Program-made: the position numbers and the translations under genes
Assembly: GCA_004193595.1 (NCBI GenBank)
Contig: RPGQ01000002.1
Span: 1-63,870 of the forward strand
DNA from: Desulfobacteraceae bacterium Eth-SRB2
GTDB lineage: Bacteria; Desulfobacterota; Desulfobacteria; Desulfobacterales; UBA11574
Direction: 5' to 3'
DNA length: 63,870 nucleotides
In this document: positions 56,054-63,870 of the stretch, piece by piece
Position numbering within the stretch: position 1 is the stretch's first letter
How the letters are laid out: the number at the start of each line of letters is the position of its first letter
Notes under the pieces: generated by a model
What the model was told of the DNA's origin: nothing
Seen by the model: the letters and a program-made list of their open reading frames with translations, nothing else
The model's database searches: none

Positions 56054-56470
56054 ATGAAAACAAACCCATGTCTTAAAAGCCAGTATGGGTTCACGCTCAT
56101 AGAAATACTGGTTGCCACAATGATTTTAGCGATTTGTATCGTGGTCATCCTCCAGCTTTTTTCCGGCGGACTAAAATCAAGCAGATTGTCGGGTGATTAT
56201 ACACGGGCGATATTCCATGCAAGAGAAAAAATGGAAGAACTTCTCCTCTTAAACGAATTGACCGATAACATCCTGGAAGGTGAATATAAAGACGGCTTTA
56301 CATGGAGAGCGAAAATCCAATACATTGAACCTGATGAAGATGAGGGAGCACCATTGCCCGTTGATACTTTTAACATAGATGTTGAGGTAAGATGGCCTCA
56401 CGGGTATCGCGAAAAGCATTTTGAAATCAGCACCATCAAAATTGCAAAAAAAATTGCGGAAGACGGTTGA
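56054..56470 (+). CDS. gspI: Minor pseudopilin GspI
   Basis: 138 residues. The ATG at 56054 is the copy of the start codon created by the family A target duplication; the original ATG remains at 55811 but runs into TAG after three codons. Short leader ending QYG before FTLIEILVATMILAI, Glu at +5. No Shine-Dalgarno precedes 56054; in-frame GTG (56042) and TTG (56027) within the element are alternative starts. Confidence 0.88.
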   Translation: MKTNPCLKSQYGFTLIEILVATMILAICIVVILQLFSGGLKSSRLSGDYTRAIFHAREKMEELLLLNELTDNILEGEYKDGFTWRAKIQYIEPDEDEGAPLPVDTFNIDVEVRWPHGYREKHFEISTIKIAKKIAEDG

Positions 56471-56476
56471 AAACCC

Positions 56477-57172
56477 ATGATGAGTTTTACAACAATATTT
56501 GCAAAACATCGAGTGCAAATTTTCCTCAAACCGAGCGCTATTCACCAAAATAATGGGTTTACCCTGCTGGAACTTTTGATGTCCCTTTCTATCCTTTCGA
56601 TAATTGTGGTCATCATATTCGGGGCGTTACGGATCGGAGTCCGAGCCTGGGAGAAGGGGGAAAAACAAGTCGATGCCCATCAACGGCAGCGTATTGTTTT
56701 GGATCTTATGAAACAGCAGCTGTCATCCATTCGCCTTAAAAAAATAAAAAATGAAGGCCAAGCGTCTTTTTTTTTAAAAGGGGATTCCAAATCTCTCGAA
56801 TTTGTATCCGGGGTTTCTATGATTCCGAGGAATACCTTTGAAACCGTGTACGTGAAATACCAGGTAAAAAATGAGGAAAGAAACGCGGAACGTCTGTTTT
56901 TTTTTGAAAAGAATCTGGTATTGATAGAAAGGGATCATGATTTGGCTGAGTTGGACGATCAGGCTTTCCATGAGCTGATTCCGGAGGTTCAATCGGTGGC
57001 TTTTGAATACTTGAAAGTGCTGGGGCAAGCCGGAAATCATGAATGGCAACCGCGTTGGGAGCCGGACACGGATGTGGGAGTGCCTTTGGCGGTGAAGATT
57101 GTGCTAAAGGAAAACGTCAAAACAGCCCCCATAACGGTCATGGTTCGACTGGTGCCGGAAGAAGACACATAA
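56477..57172 (+). CDS. gspJ: Minor pseudopilin GspJ
   Basis: 231 residues. Prepilin leader ending QNNG before FTLLELLMSLSILSIIVVI, Glu at +5. Ends with a pilin-like C-terminal fold region. The stop TAA shares its last base with the target duplication of the next element. Confidence 0.85.
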   Translation: MMSFTTIFAKHRVQIFLKPSAIHQNNGFTLLELLMSLSILSIIVVIIFGALRIGVRAWEKGEKQVDAHQRQRIVLDLMKQQLSSIRLKKIKNEGQASFFLKGDSKSLEFVSGVSMIPRNTFETVYVKYQVKNEERNAERLFFFEKNLVLIERDHDLAELDDQAFHELIPEVQSVAFEYLKVLGQAGNHEWQPRWEPDTDVGVPLAVKIVLKENVKTAPITVMVRLVPEEDT

Positions 57173-57179
57173 AAATGTT

Positions 57180-57412
57180 GTAACCGTTCACGGTTCAAAG
57201 TTTCAGGGGTTCAAGGTTTCATTCTTGTCCCCAAACTACATTTGATATGCGTATTTACGAGAAAAGTGTCAGTTTCGTCAGTCCTAATCCAAAATTTGAA
57301 GCTAAATTGGCAATTACCTGGGAAAATGAACATTTGTAAAAAGGACTTCATATCTTCAATGCCCTCTTTGTCCTTAACCTTGAACGTTGAACACTGAACC
57401 GTGAACAGATAC
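57180..57412 (+). mobile_element. Family A element (233 bp) at the gspK start codon
   Basis: Flanked by an exact AAAATGTT duplication (57172-57179 and 57413-57420) that contains the gspK ATG. Ends GTAACCGTTCAC and GTGAACAGATAC. Confidence 0.9.
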
Positions 57413-57415
57413 AAA

Positions 57416-58393
57416 ATGTTCAAGAATCTGAAAAATGAAGTGGGCATTGCGCTTTTCCTGGTACTGTGGGTTCTTACGTTATTGTCTGTGATTGTCGGCG
57501 AATTTTGTCATGCCATGCGGACCGAAGTAAATATTACCAGAAATTTCAAAGAAATGACCCAGTCATATTACATTGCAGCGGCCGGGCTGAACCAGGCAAT
57601 TTCCCAACTCATAGCCAACCCGAGGAAACCCTTCAAAGCAACCCCTGAAAATGGCGAGGCGGATGAAAAAATCCCGTGGCGGGTCAATGCCGAAATCCCG
57701 GCCATTGCCTTTGCTCAAGGGCAGTTTGAAGTCAGAATTGACAATGAAAGCGGAAAGGTCAATGTCAACAATGCCGGCCATGAATTATTAACACTGATGT
57801 TAAACGGATTTGAACTTGACGACACGGACAAAAATATAATAGTGGATTCCATTTCGGATTGGCGGGATAAAGACGATCTTCATCGCATCAATGGTGCAGA
57901 AAATGATTATTATCTTTCGCTTCCGGATCCGTATCACTGTAAAAACAGCGACTTTGATTCGGTTGGGGAACTGCTCCTTGTAAGGGGAATTAGTCCCGAA
58001 ATATTTTACGGGGGGCTTAAAGATCGGGTTACGGTGTATCAGGATGAGACAGTCAAAAAAAAAGTACAAAGCAGGATCAACATCAATGCCGCATCTTCAT
58101 CATTGCTGCGGGCACTTCCAGGAATGACAGACGAGCTTGTGCAGAATCTCATGGAATACCGGAAAGAAGCGGACATAACGTCCTTGGCCGATTTGATTGA
58201 AATCCTCGGATCAGAAACATATACAGCCATTTATCGGTTCATTACGTTAGAGTCCTGCGCATATTTTACGATTAAATCCATGGGATCGATGAAAGAAAGT
58301 ACGATAAAGCAGGGCATACAGGCTCTTGTAAAAATTAATACAAGAGAAGAAAAAAAATACAAAATTTTGCAATGGGTGGATCGGATAGAATAA
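57416..58393 (+). CDS. gspK: Minor pseudopilin GspK
   Basis: 325 residues from the ATG at 57416, inside the duplicated octamer. The original ATG at 57175 now reads ATG TTG TAA. Leader of about 8 residues before VGIALFLVLWVLTLLSVIVG, with the Glu+5 absent as in GspK. The large C-terminal part contains SKVNVNNAG-type and RININAASSSLLRALPGM segments of the saposin-like GspK domain. It caps the pseudopilus tip with GspI and GspJ. Confidence 0.87.
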   Translation: MFKNLKNEVGIALFLVLWVLTLLSVIVGEFCHAMRTEVNITRNFKEMTQSYYIAAAGLNQAISQLIANPRKPFKATPENGEADEKIPWRVNAEIPAIAFAQGQFEVRIDNESGKVNVNNAGHELLTLMLNGFELDDTDKNIIVDSISDWRDKDDLHRINGAENDYYLSLPDPYHCKNSDFDSVGELLLVRGISPEIFYGGLKDRVTVYQDETVKKKVQSRININAASSSLLRALPGMTDELVQNLMEYRKEADITSLADLIEILGSETYTAIYRFITLESCAYFTIKSMGSMKESTIKQGIQALVKINTREEKKYKILQWVDRIE

Positions 58394-58471
58394 GTTATAG
58401 AATTCCTAAAATATTTTCCGATAATTCTGGATTTACGCGTTGTTTCAAAAATCTTCAATGGAAAATATTCA

Positions 58472-59884
58472 ATGGGTTGCATATCGTTTTTTTTGGGGGG
58501 CATTTTGATTTTCCAAAATAGTCTGGGAATTGATATCCGGGCGGATCGTATTGCCATTGTATATGTAAAGACCTTTGTAAAAGGAATTCGGCTGGCAGCT
58601 TACGAGATGTGTTCTTTGGAAACCCGCCAGCCCATGATTCAAAAACGCAATATCATCAGTGAATTTATAGGAAATTTTATACGCAAACACCATGTTGCCG
58701 GCACAGATATATTTCTTGGCATTCCCAGTGACATGACCATACTCAGAAACATTACATTGCCTCTGGTGGTCAAAGAAAACCTTTGGTCCACCCTGCAATA
58801 CGAGATGGAAAAATATATCCCCTTACCATTGAATGACATCTACTTTGACTGTCAAATCATTGAGGAAGACAAGGCGAACAATTTTATACGGGTCCTTCTG
58901 GTTGTTATTAAAAAGAAAGATCTGGCGCCTTATCTCGAATTAAAAGATCAGATAGATGGGGATATTTCCGGGATCGAGCTTGCGTCAATGGGCATGGCCA
59001 ATTTTTTAAATTATCATCCGGATATGGCAGATCAAGGAGCCGTTCTATTTGTTAATCCAAACGATCATGTTGTGGAGATTGGTTTGGTAAGAAACAATTT
59101 TTTGAACTATTGCAAGTCAATACCGTTAACTGAAGATAGCGGCGATCTTCCCAAACTGATCAAAGAAGAATTGAATCTTTTAAAAGGCATGGTCGGAGAC
59201 GGTGATGTTCCCATAAAGCTGGCTATTTGGGATAACCTATTATCTGAAGAGCGTCTAAAACAGCTGAAAACAGAAACCGGTCTGGATCCGGTTTTTCTGA
59301 ATACGTCACTAAGTGGTCTGCCCACCGGTGAACTGGCCTCGGCATTCGGTCTTGCCCTAAAAGGGTTAAAAAAAATGCCGATGCAAATAAACCTTCTTCC
59401 GGTTGAACTACGAAAAAAACCCGGCAGAACCGGCTACTATATAATGTTCATTCTGACCGGCCTTGTGGTTTTATCCGGCCTTGCATGGGGCGGAAGTCAG
59501 ATCATGCACCGGAGGATTACCCTTGACCGGTTGAACAATGAAATAAAAAGTTTGGCATCAGAGGTGGAAAACGTAAACCGGTTGGATACCCGCGTTAAAG
59601 CAATTGAAATGGGAATCGATCAACTGAATACGCTTCGACGCGACCGTGTACCCGCTCTGGATATTCTCAAAGAACTCAGTGAAAGAATTCCGGAGAGTGC
59701 CTGGGTGCAGGAACTCAATTTTTCGGAACACGGATTGCAGCTCACTGGTTTTGCCGAATCAGCATCCGAACTCATCTCACTGCTAGAGGCGTCGCCCCTG
59801 TTTAAAGATGTTGTTTTTCTTTCAACCATTACAAAGAGTAAAGACGGCAAAGAGCGGTTTCGAATCGGGCTTAAGATCAAATAA
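58472..59884 (+). CDS. gspL: Type II secretion GspL-like inner-membrane protein
   Basis: 470 residues from the ATG at 58472; the TTG at 58505, after GGGGGG, may be the real start, since it gives an N-terminus close to the actin-like domain NSLGIDIRADRIAIVYVK. Cytoplasmic actin-like domain (about 20-290), one transmembrane segment (about 320-345) and a periplasmic ferredoxin-like part resembling PilN. Links GspE to the envelope. Confidence 0.82.
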   Translation: MGCISFFLGGILIFQNSLGIDIRADRIAIVYVKTFVKGIRLAAYEMCSLETRQPMIQKRNIISEFIGNFIRKHHVAGTDIFLGIPSDMTILRNITLPLVVKENLWSTLQYEMEKYIPLPLNDIYFDCQIIEEDKANNFIRVLLVVIKKKDLAPYLELKDQIDGDISGIELASMGMANFLNYHPDMADQGAVLFVNPNDHVVEIGLVRNNFLNYCKSIPLTEDSGDLPKLIKEELNLLKGMVGDGDVPIKLAIWDNLLSEERLKQLKTETGLDPVFLNTSLSGLPTGELASAFGLALKGLKKMPMQINLLPVELRKKPGRTGYYIMFILTGLVVLSGLAWGGSQIMHRRITLDRLNNEIKSLASEVENVNRLDTRVKAIEMGIDQLNTLRRDRVPALDILKELSERIPESAWVQELNFSEHGLQLTGFAESASELISLLEASPLFKDVVFLSTITKSKDGKERFRIGLKIK

Positions 59885-59889
59885 AAACT

Positions 59890-60059
59890 GTAAGCGTTTC
59901 ACAGGTTCAGGGTTCAACGTTCACGGGTTCAGAGGTTCAGTGTGCAAAACGGTCTTGTATTGAATTCCAGAATGAGCTTTACATAGCATTGGATCAGCAA
60001 TACATAAAAAAAAGCTTTTCATAACCTTGAACGGTGAACCCTGAACCCGTAACGGTTCC
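59890..60059 (+). mobile_element. Family A element carrying a four-helix-bundle gene fragment (170 bp)
   Basis: Ends GTAAGCGTTTCAC and CGTAACGGTTCC, flanked by TAAAAACT / TAAAAACA (7 of 8 bases). The middle encodes RSCIEFQNELYIALDQQYI, matching RSCTEVQSELYLALDEEYV of the protein at 50187. Only about 25 codons remain, ending in TAA. Confidence 0.88.
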
Positions 60060-60076
60060 TAAAAACAGTATAAGTA

Positions 60077-60643
60077 ATGCTAAAATTTAACATGAGCAAA
60101 GAAAGAAAGTATCTCCTTATGGGCGGTGGCGTGTTGCTTGTTTTGGGGGTATTGTACCATTTTTTCCCGGTGATTCAGGATCTAAAACCCGCAGGCAGTG
60201 AAATTAATCTTAAAAAACATCAAATTGCAAAATATCGTCAAAAAATCCAAAAAAGAAAAAACCTTGAATCCAGACAGATTGCCTTGAATCGAAACCTCGG
60301 ACGTGCTGAATCAGGGCTTTTAGCCGGAGAAACGCCGGCCCTTGCAGCCGTGGACATCCAGAATATATTGAATGACATTACCCGGAAAATTGATATAGAG
60401 ATTAAAACCATGCGGGTGCTAAGGTCAATTGATCTCGAGAATATGAATTACGTGTCCATTCCGGTTCAGTTTACTTTCAGATCAACCGTCAGACAGCTTG
60501 AAGATATGCTGTATCAGATTGAAACATCAAATAAGTTTTTAATTATCAGCAATATGAAAATCCGAAACATTAGCGGCAAACAACCTGAGCAAATTTCGTC
60601 AACAATTACCGTATCCGGATTGCTAAAAAAGAAAAATGCATAG
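60077..60643 (+). CDS. gspM: Type II secretion GspM/PilO-like protein
   Basis: 188 residues. One N-terminal transmembrane segment (about 13-31), a coiled coil (about 35-75) and a ferredoxin-like periplasmic domain (VDIQNILNDITRKIDI, QLEDMLYQIETSN). Partner of GspL. An ATG 15 bases downstream is a possible start. Overlaps gspC by 8 bases. Confidence 0.75.
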   Translation: MLKFNMSKERKYLLMGGGVLLVLGVLYHFFPVIQDLKPAGSEINLKKHQIAKYRQKIQKRKNLESRQIALNRNLGRAESGLLAGETPALAAVDIQNILNDITRKIDIEIKTMRVLRSIDLENMNYVSIPVQFTFRSTVRQLEDMLYQIETSNKFLIISNMKIRNISGKQPEQISSTITVSGLLKKKNA

Positions 60644-61328
60644 AATTCGAATGTTTTCGAAAATTGGAATCATAAATATTTTATTGGCATTTGTGTTTAC
60701 TTTTTTTGTTATAAAGACCTATGGGGTCTGGAAAACGGGTAAGAATATAATATCCGTGAATCAAGTCATTGAAAAAGCCAAACCACAATCCGAAAAAAGG
60801 GTTGACCAAAGACGGTTGCTGCCGGATTCATATTATAAAAGTGTGGTAGAACGGTGTCTCTTTTCCCCGGATCGGGCCGAATTCATACCGGAAGTTTTGG
60901 AGTCAGAGCCGGAAGTTGCACCAGAAAAGATTCCGGGCAGAAAAATTATCTTATACGGCGTTGTCATGATGAAAGATTATGCAACGGCTCTGGTCAGCAA
61001 TCCCGAAATCAAGCCCGGAGATAAACCGGAGCTCTGGATAAGATCCGGCGATCGTCTGGGGATCTTTAAAGTGGCTTCCATCCAAAAGGAAAGCATTCTG
61101 TTAACCGACGGCACCAAAGAATACAAAATTCTTTTATATGACCAGTCCATACCCAAGCAGCGATCAATCGTAGTGAAAACCGCGAAACCCGTGGTGGTGA
61201 CAACACCGTCAAAACCCAAAAAGAATGATTCCCAAAAACCTAAGAAACCGAAACATGAAGAATTATCCGATGATCAATATGAGATTATCAGCACCCCTTT
61301 CGGGAAAATAAAGCGCAGGAAAAAATAA
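60636..61328 (+). CDS. gspC: Type II secretion GspC-like protein
   Basis: 230 residues. Short N-terminus, one transmembrane segment (about 10-28), then the HR domain (KIILYGVVMMKDYATALVS to YKILLYDQ, about 108-180), which contacts the secretin. There is no PDZ domain. The C-terminus is Lys/Pro-rich and ends QYEIISTPFGKIKRRKK, a motif that recurs near the start of GspD. Confidence 0.75.
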   Translation: MHRIRMFSKIGIINILLAFVFTFFVIKTYGVWKTGKNIISVNQVIEKAKPQSEKRVDQRRLLPDSYYKSVVERCLFSPDRAEFIPEVLESEPEVAPEKIPGRKIILYGVVMMKDYATALVSNPEIKPGDKPELWIRSGDRLGIFKVASIQKESILLTDGTKEYKILLYDQSIPKQRSIVVKTAKPVVVTTPSKPKKNDSQKPKKPKHEELSDDQYEIISTPFGKIKRRKK

Positions 61329-61331
61329 CTT

Positions 61332-63656
61332 ATGAAACCGATTATACCTGTAAAACTTTTAAATTATGTCGTATGGTTAGGTATCATCATCCATGTGACG
61401 GGCTGTGCGGGCCAGATACCGCGTACCCATGAGGTCAAAGGGGCCACAACACCCGTTCCTTCTATGAAGACAGTGCCGGAAACCCAACCGGATCTAATTT
61501 TGGATGACGGCAAACAGTACCGAATGGTTCGGACGCCTTTCGGGATCATTAAACAGAGGGTCGTGCCGCCCGGCATCCAAAAGCCTTCACCATTGCCGAT
61601 TGCAAAAAAGGAAGTGTCTTTAACATCCACGCAACCCTTTGATAAAACCATGGCGGAACCTGTCCCCAAAAAGTCTTCACCATTGCCGGTTGCAAAAGAG
61701 AAAGCGTCTTTAAAATCGACACAACCCATTGATAAAACCATCACGGCGCCATCCTCCAAACTCCAAAAACCGGGGGACGAACCACCCAAAAAAGAACCGT
61801 CGGAAAAAGGACAGATTGTATTAAATTTTGATGATGCGAATCTGTATGAAGTCATCAGAACCCTGGCGGAACTTCTTAACATTAATTATATCGTGGATCC
61901 GAATGTCCGGGGAAAGGTGACCATTCATACTGCCGGTGCCTTAAGAAAATCAGATCTTTTTCCGGTTTTTTTCCAGATCCTCGAAGCCAACGGGCTCACG
62001 GCGTTAAAAGAGGGAAGCCTTTATAAAATAACCGGCTTAAAAGACGCGCCCCGCCTGCCCATTTTGTCCCGTCACGGACGCAAGGGAGAAGGATTGCCGC
62101 CGGGGCAAAGGGTCATCATGCAGATCATTCCCCTGAAACACATATCCGCTGCAGAAATCACAAAGCTCCTTACCCCCTTTGTGTCGTCTCAAGGAACGAT
62201 TATCTCACATGACCCGTCCAATACGCTTCTGATCGTTGACAAGGGCATTAATATCTTAAAAGTGCTTCGGTTGGTGGATGTATTCGATATCGATCTGTTC
62301 GAGAAGGTAACCCATCAGTTTTATACCTTAAACTATATGGATGCAGAAGAAATGGTCACGCTTTTGAATGATATCCTTTCTTCCTATGATCAAGCAGAGC
62401 GGGCAGATATGAAACTCATCGCCATCAATAGACTCAACATGCTCCTTGCCGTCAGTCAAAACTTAAGATTGTTTAAAAAAATCGAAGAATTCATAAAAAC
62501 GTTGGACATTCCCAGTGAAATGACCCAGCCTAAAATCTATGTTTACTCGGTAAAAAATGGAAAAGCGGACGAATTGACCGATCTTTTGAACCAGATTTTT
62601 TCCAAAGACAGCGGCTCGGACAAAAGAAGCGGTGCAGATACTTCAAAAACGGATGAAAAAACCAAACCCAAAGCCAGTTCCAACCCCTTTGCCATGAAGC
62701 CGGTGAAGAGCAAAGGTAATAAAAAAGGGGCTACGTATGAAGCCGGGGAAGCCACGGGTTCCGGCACCTTAAAAGAAGAGATTAAAGTTACTGCAGATGC
62801 GATCCGGAATGCTCTGGTTATTGAAGCGGTCCCGTCGGACTATCGTATCATAGAAAACATATTGAACCGTTTGGATGTGCTGCCGAGACAGGTGTTGATT
62901 GAAGTTATCATTGCCGAGATTTCACTGGACGAATCCACCGAACTCGGTGTGGAATGGAGCTATTTGAAAGGTTCCGGTGATCTCAGCACCTCCTTGTTGA
63001 GTGCGTCCATGGGCAGTAGCGGGTTACAATATCTTATCGGCCAGACCGACCGGTGGACCCATGCGCTTTCGACCCTTGCCTCAGAAAACAAGGTGAATAT
63101 CCTGTCATCCCCCAGTGTATTGGCGTCGGATAATATAGAAGCGAGAATCAATATTTCCACTGAAGTGCCGGTTGTCAGTTCAACCTATGCATTGACCGAA
63201 TCAGACCTTGTTTCGACCAATATCCAATATAGAAGTACAGGAGTGATTTTAACGGTGACTCCGCATATCAATGAAAACGGCCTGGTGAGTATGGAGATCA
63301 GTCAGGAGGTCAGTGAGCAAAGTGAAAATGTCCAGGCGGGTGGGGAGTCATACCCATCATTTTTTGAGCGGAGTGTAAATACTTCTTTGACCGTCAAACA
63401 CAATCAAACCATTGTCATGGGAGGGCTGATTAAAGAAAACAAATCGGATGGAAGGACCGGTGTCCCCATTTTAAACCGCATCCCGATTTTAGGATTTCTG
63501 TTTGGAAAAAAATCAGCATCTATTTCAAAGGCAGAACTGATCATTCTTATTACGCCACGGGTAATTACAAGTCTGGAAGACGTGGATGCCGTCACGGAAG
63601 AGTTCAAAAAAAAGGTTCAACAAACAATCAACAGTGTGAACGCCAAAATATTCTGA
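61332..63656 (+). CDS. gspD: Type II secretion secretin GspD
   Basis: 774 residues. Lipoprotein-type signal with VTGCAGQ (Cys about 25). QYRMVRTPFGIIKQR (about 59) echoes the GspC tail. A 30-residue direct repeat (PLPIAKKEVSLTSTQPFDKT and PLPVAKEKASLKSTQPIDKT, about 88-140) forms a linker. Then N0 (IVLNFDDANLYEVIRTLAEL), N1-N3 and the secretin barrel from about 500 (VEVIIAEISLDESTELGVEW, VPVLNRIPILGFLFG). Forms the outer-membrane channel. Confidence 0.94.
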   Translation: MKPIIPVKLLNYVVWLGIIIHVTGCAGQIPRTHEVKGATTPVPSMKTVPETQPDLILDDGKQYRMVRTPFGIIKQRVVPPGIQKPSPLPIAKKEVSLTSTQPFDKTMAEPVPKKSSPLPVAKEKASLKSTQPIDKTITAPSSKLQKPGDEPPKKEPSEKGQIVLNFDDANLYEVIRTLAELLNINYIVDPNVRGKVTIHTAGALRKSDLFPVFFQILEANGLTALKEGSLYKITGLKDAPRLPILSRHGRKGEGLPPGQRVIMQIIPLKHISAAEITKLLTPFVSSQGTIISHDPSNTLLIVDKGINILKVLRLVDVFDIDLFEKVTHQFYTLNYMDAEEMVTLLNDILSSYDQAERADMKLIAINRLNMLLAVSQNLRLFKKIEEFIKTLDIPSEMTQPKIYVYSVKNGKADELTDLLNQIFSKDSGSDKRSGADTSKTDEKTKPKASSNPFAMKPVKSKGNKKGATYEAGEATGSGTLKEEIKVTADAIRNALVIEAVPSDYRIIENILNRLDVLPRQVLIEVIIAEISLDESTELGVEWSYLKGSGDLSTSLLSASMGSSGLQYLIGQTDRWTHALSTLASENKVNILSSPSVLASDNIEARINISTEVPVVSSTYALTESDLVSTNIQYRSTGVILTVTPHINENGLVSMEISQEVSEQSENVQAGGESYPSFFERSVNTSLTVKHNQTIVMGGLIKENKSDGRTGVPILNRIPILGFLFGKKSASISKAELIILITPRVITSLEDVDAVTEEFKKKVQQTINSVNAKIF

Positions 63657-63665
63657 TAAAAATTA

Positions 63666-63870
63666 GTGACCGTTCACAGGTTCAAGGTTCAGGGTTAAGG
63701 ACAAAAAGGCATTGAAGATCCAAAGTCCTCGTTACAAATGTTCATAAGGCAAGTAATTGCCAATTTAGCTTCAAATTTTGGATTAGGCTTGACGAAACTG
63801 ACGCTTTTATCGTAAATACGCATCCCAAATGCAGTCTGGAAACAAGAATGGAACCTTGAACCCCTGAACC
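63666..63870 (-). mobile_element. Family A element, cut by the window edge
   Basis: Starts GTGACCGTTCACAGGTTCAA nine bases after the gspD stop. The window ends inside the right heptamer end. Orientation as in the 47013 copy. Confidence 0.85.

Noticed and set aside
57211..57447. Open frames inside family A elements
   Set aside because: Similar frames recur in several copies but are broken by indels in others and lack starts or ribosome sites; they reflect shared DNA, not selection on protein.

Overview
The window looks like chromosomal DNA of a moderately AT-rich Gram-negative bacterium. It most resembles a sulfate-reducer-type deltaproteobacterium (Desulfobacterota, Desulfobacterales-like). 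The reasons are a two-gene SUF system, the nif3 / zinc-ribbon / RNase P RNA order next to dnaG-rpoD, a general (type II) secretion operon, and an unusual load of short dispersed repeats. The lineage is inference; no ribosomal marker is present.

Layout. 1-9.3 kb: secreted-protein region with a truncated carbohydrate-binding fragment, a large subtilisin-like protease preceded by a probable c-di-GMP riboswitch, and a GH123-like protein. The last two share an almost identical C-terminal repeat module. 9.9-15.0 kb: a broken gene for an exported BACON-domain protein, split by a 3.9-kb decayed inverted copy of the hisA-lipoprotein-hisB-tRNA-ycaO region that is intact at 28.5-32.5 kb. 15.1-22.6 kb: a minus-strand accessory island with a stand-alone reverse transcriptase, small DNA-binding proteins, a P4-type primase-helicase with a two-armed iteron array, and an XRE regulator. 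22.9-29 kb: dynamin-like GTPase, orphan ParA, Mut7-C protein, SET protein and YcaO-TPR protein. 29.5-44.7 kb: core genes (tRNA-Ala, hisB, hisA, dnaG, rpoD, tRNA-Met, nif3, rnpB, sufC-sufB, an HPr-domain protein, ispD, an fmdB-like gene). 45.6-51.7 kb: comEA-like, ERCC4 nuclease, winged-helix regulator, a nucleotidyltransferase pair, and gmd and fcl for GDP-fucose. 51.7-63.7 kb: the gsp operon E-F-G-H-I-J-K-L-M-C-D.

The most unusual signal is a family of small mobile elements (family A here). Their ends are built from GGTTCA-type heptamers and begin GTAA/CTTAC, and several copies have 8-bp target duplications. Most copies are about 234 bp and non-coding. One copy (59890-60059) carries a fragment of a four-helix-bundle protein gene. 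A full-length gene of the same family (50187-50579) sits between gmd and fcl, flanked by a 220-bp heptamer array and an inverted heptamer end. This suggests that the four-helix-bundle gene travels in, or founded, the family. Two insertions fell exactly on the start codons of gspI and gspK and duplicated them.

How it works together: the gsp operon would export proteins such as the protease and the GH123-like enzyme, and c-di-GMP probably sets protease expression. The fucose genes suggest surface polysaccharide synthesis. The repeats and the decayed inverted duplication show a genome under heavy small-element activity.
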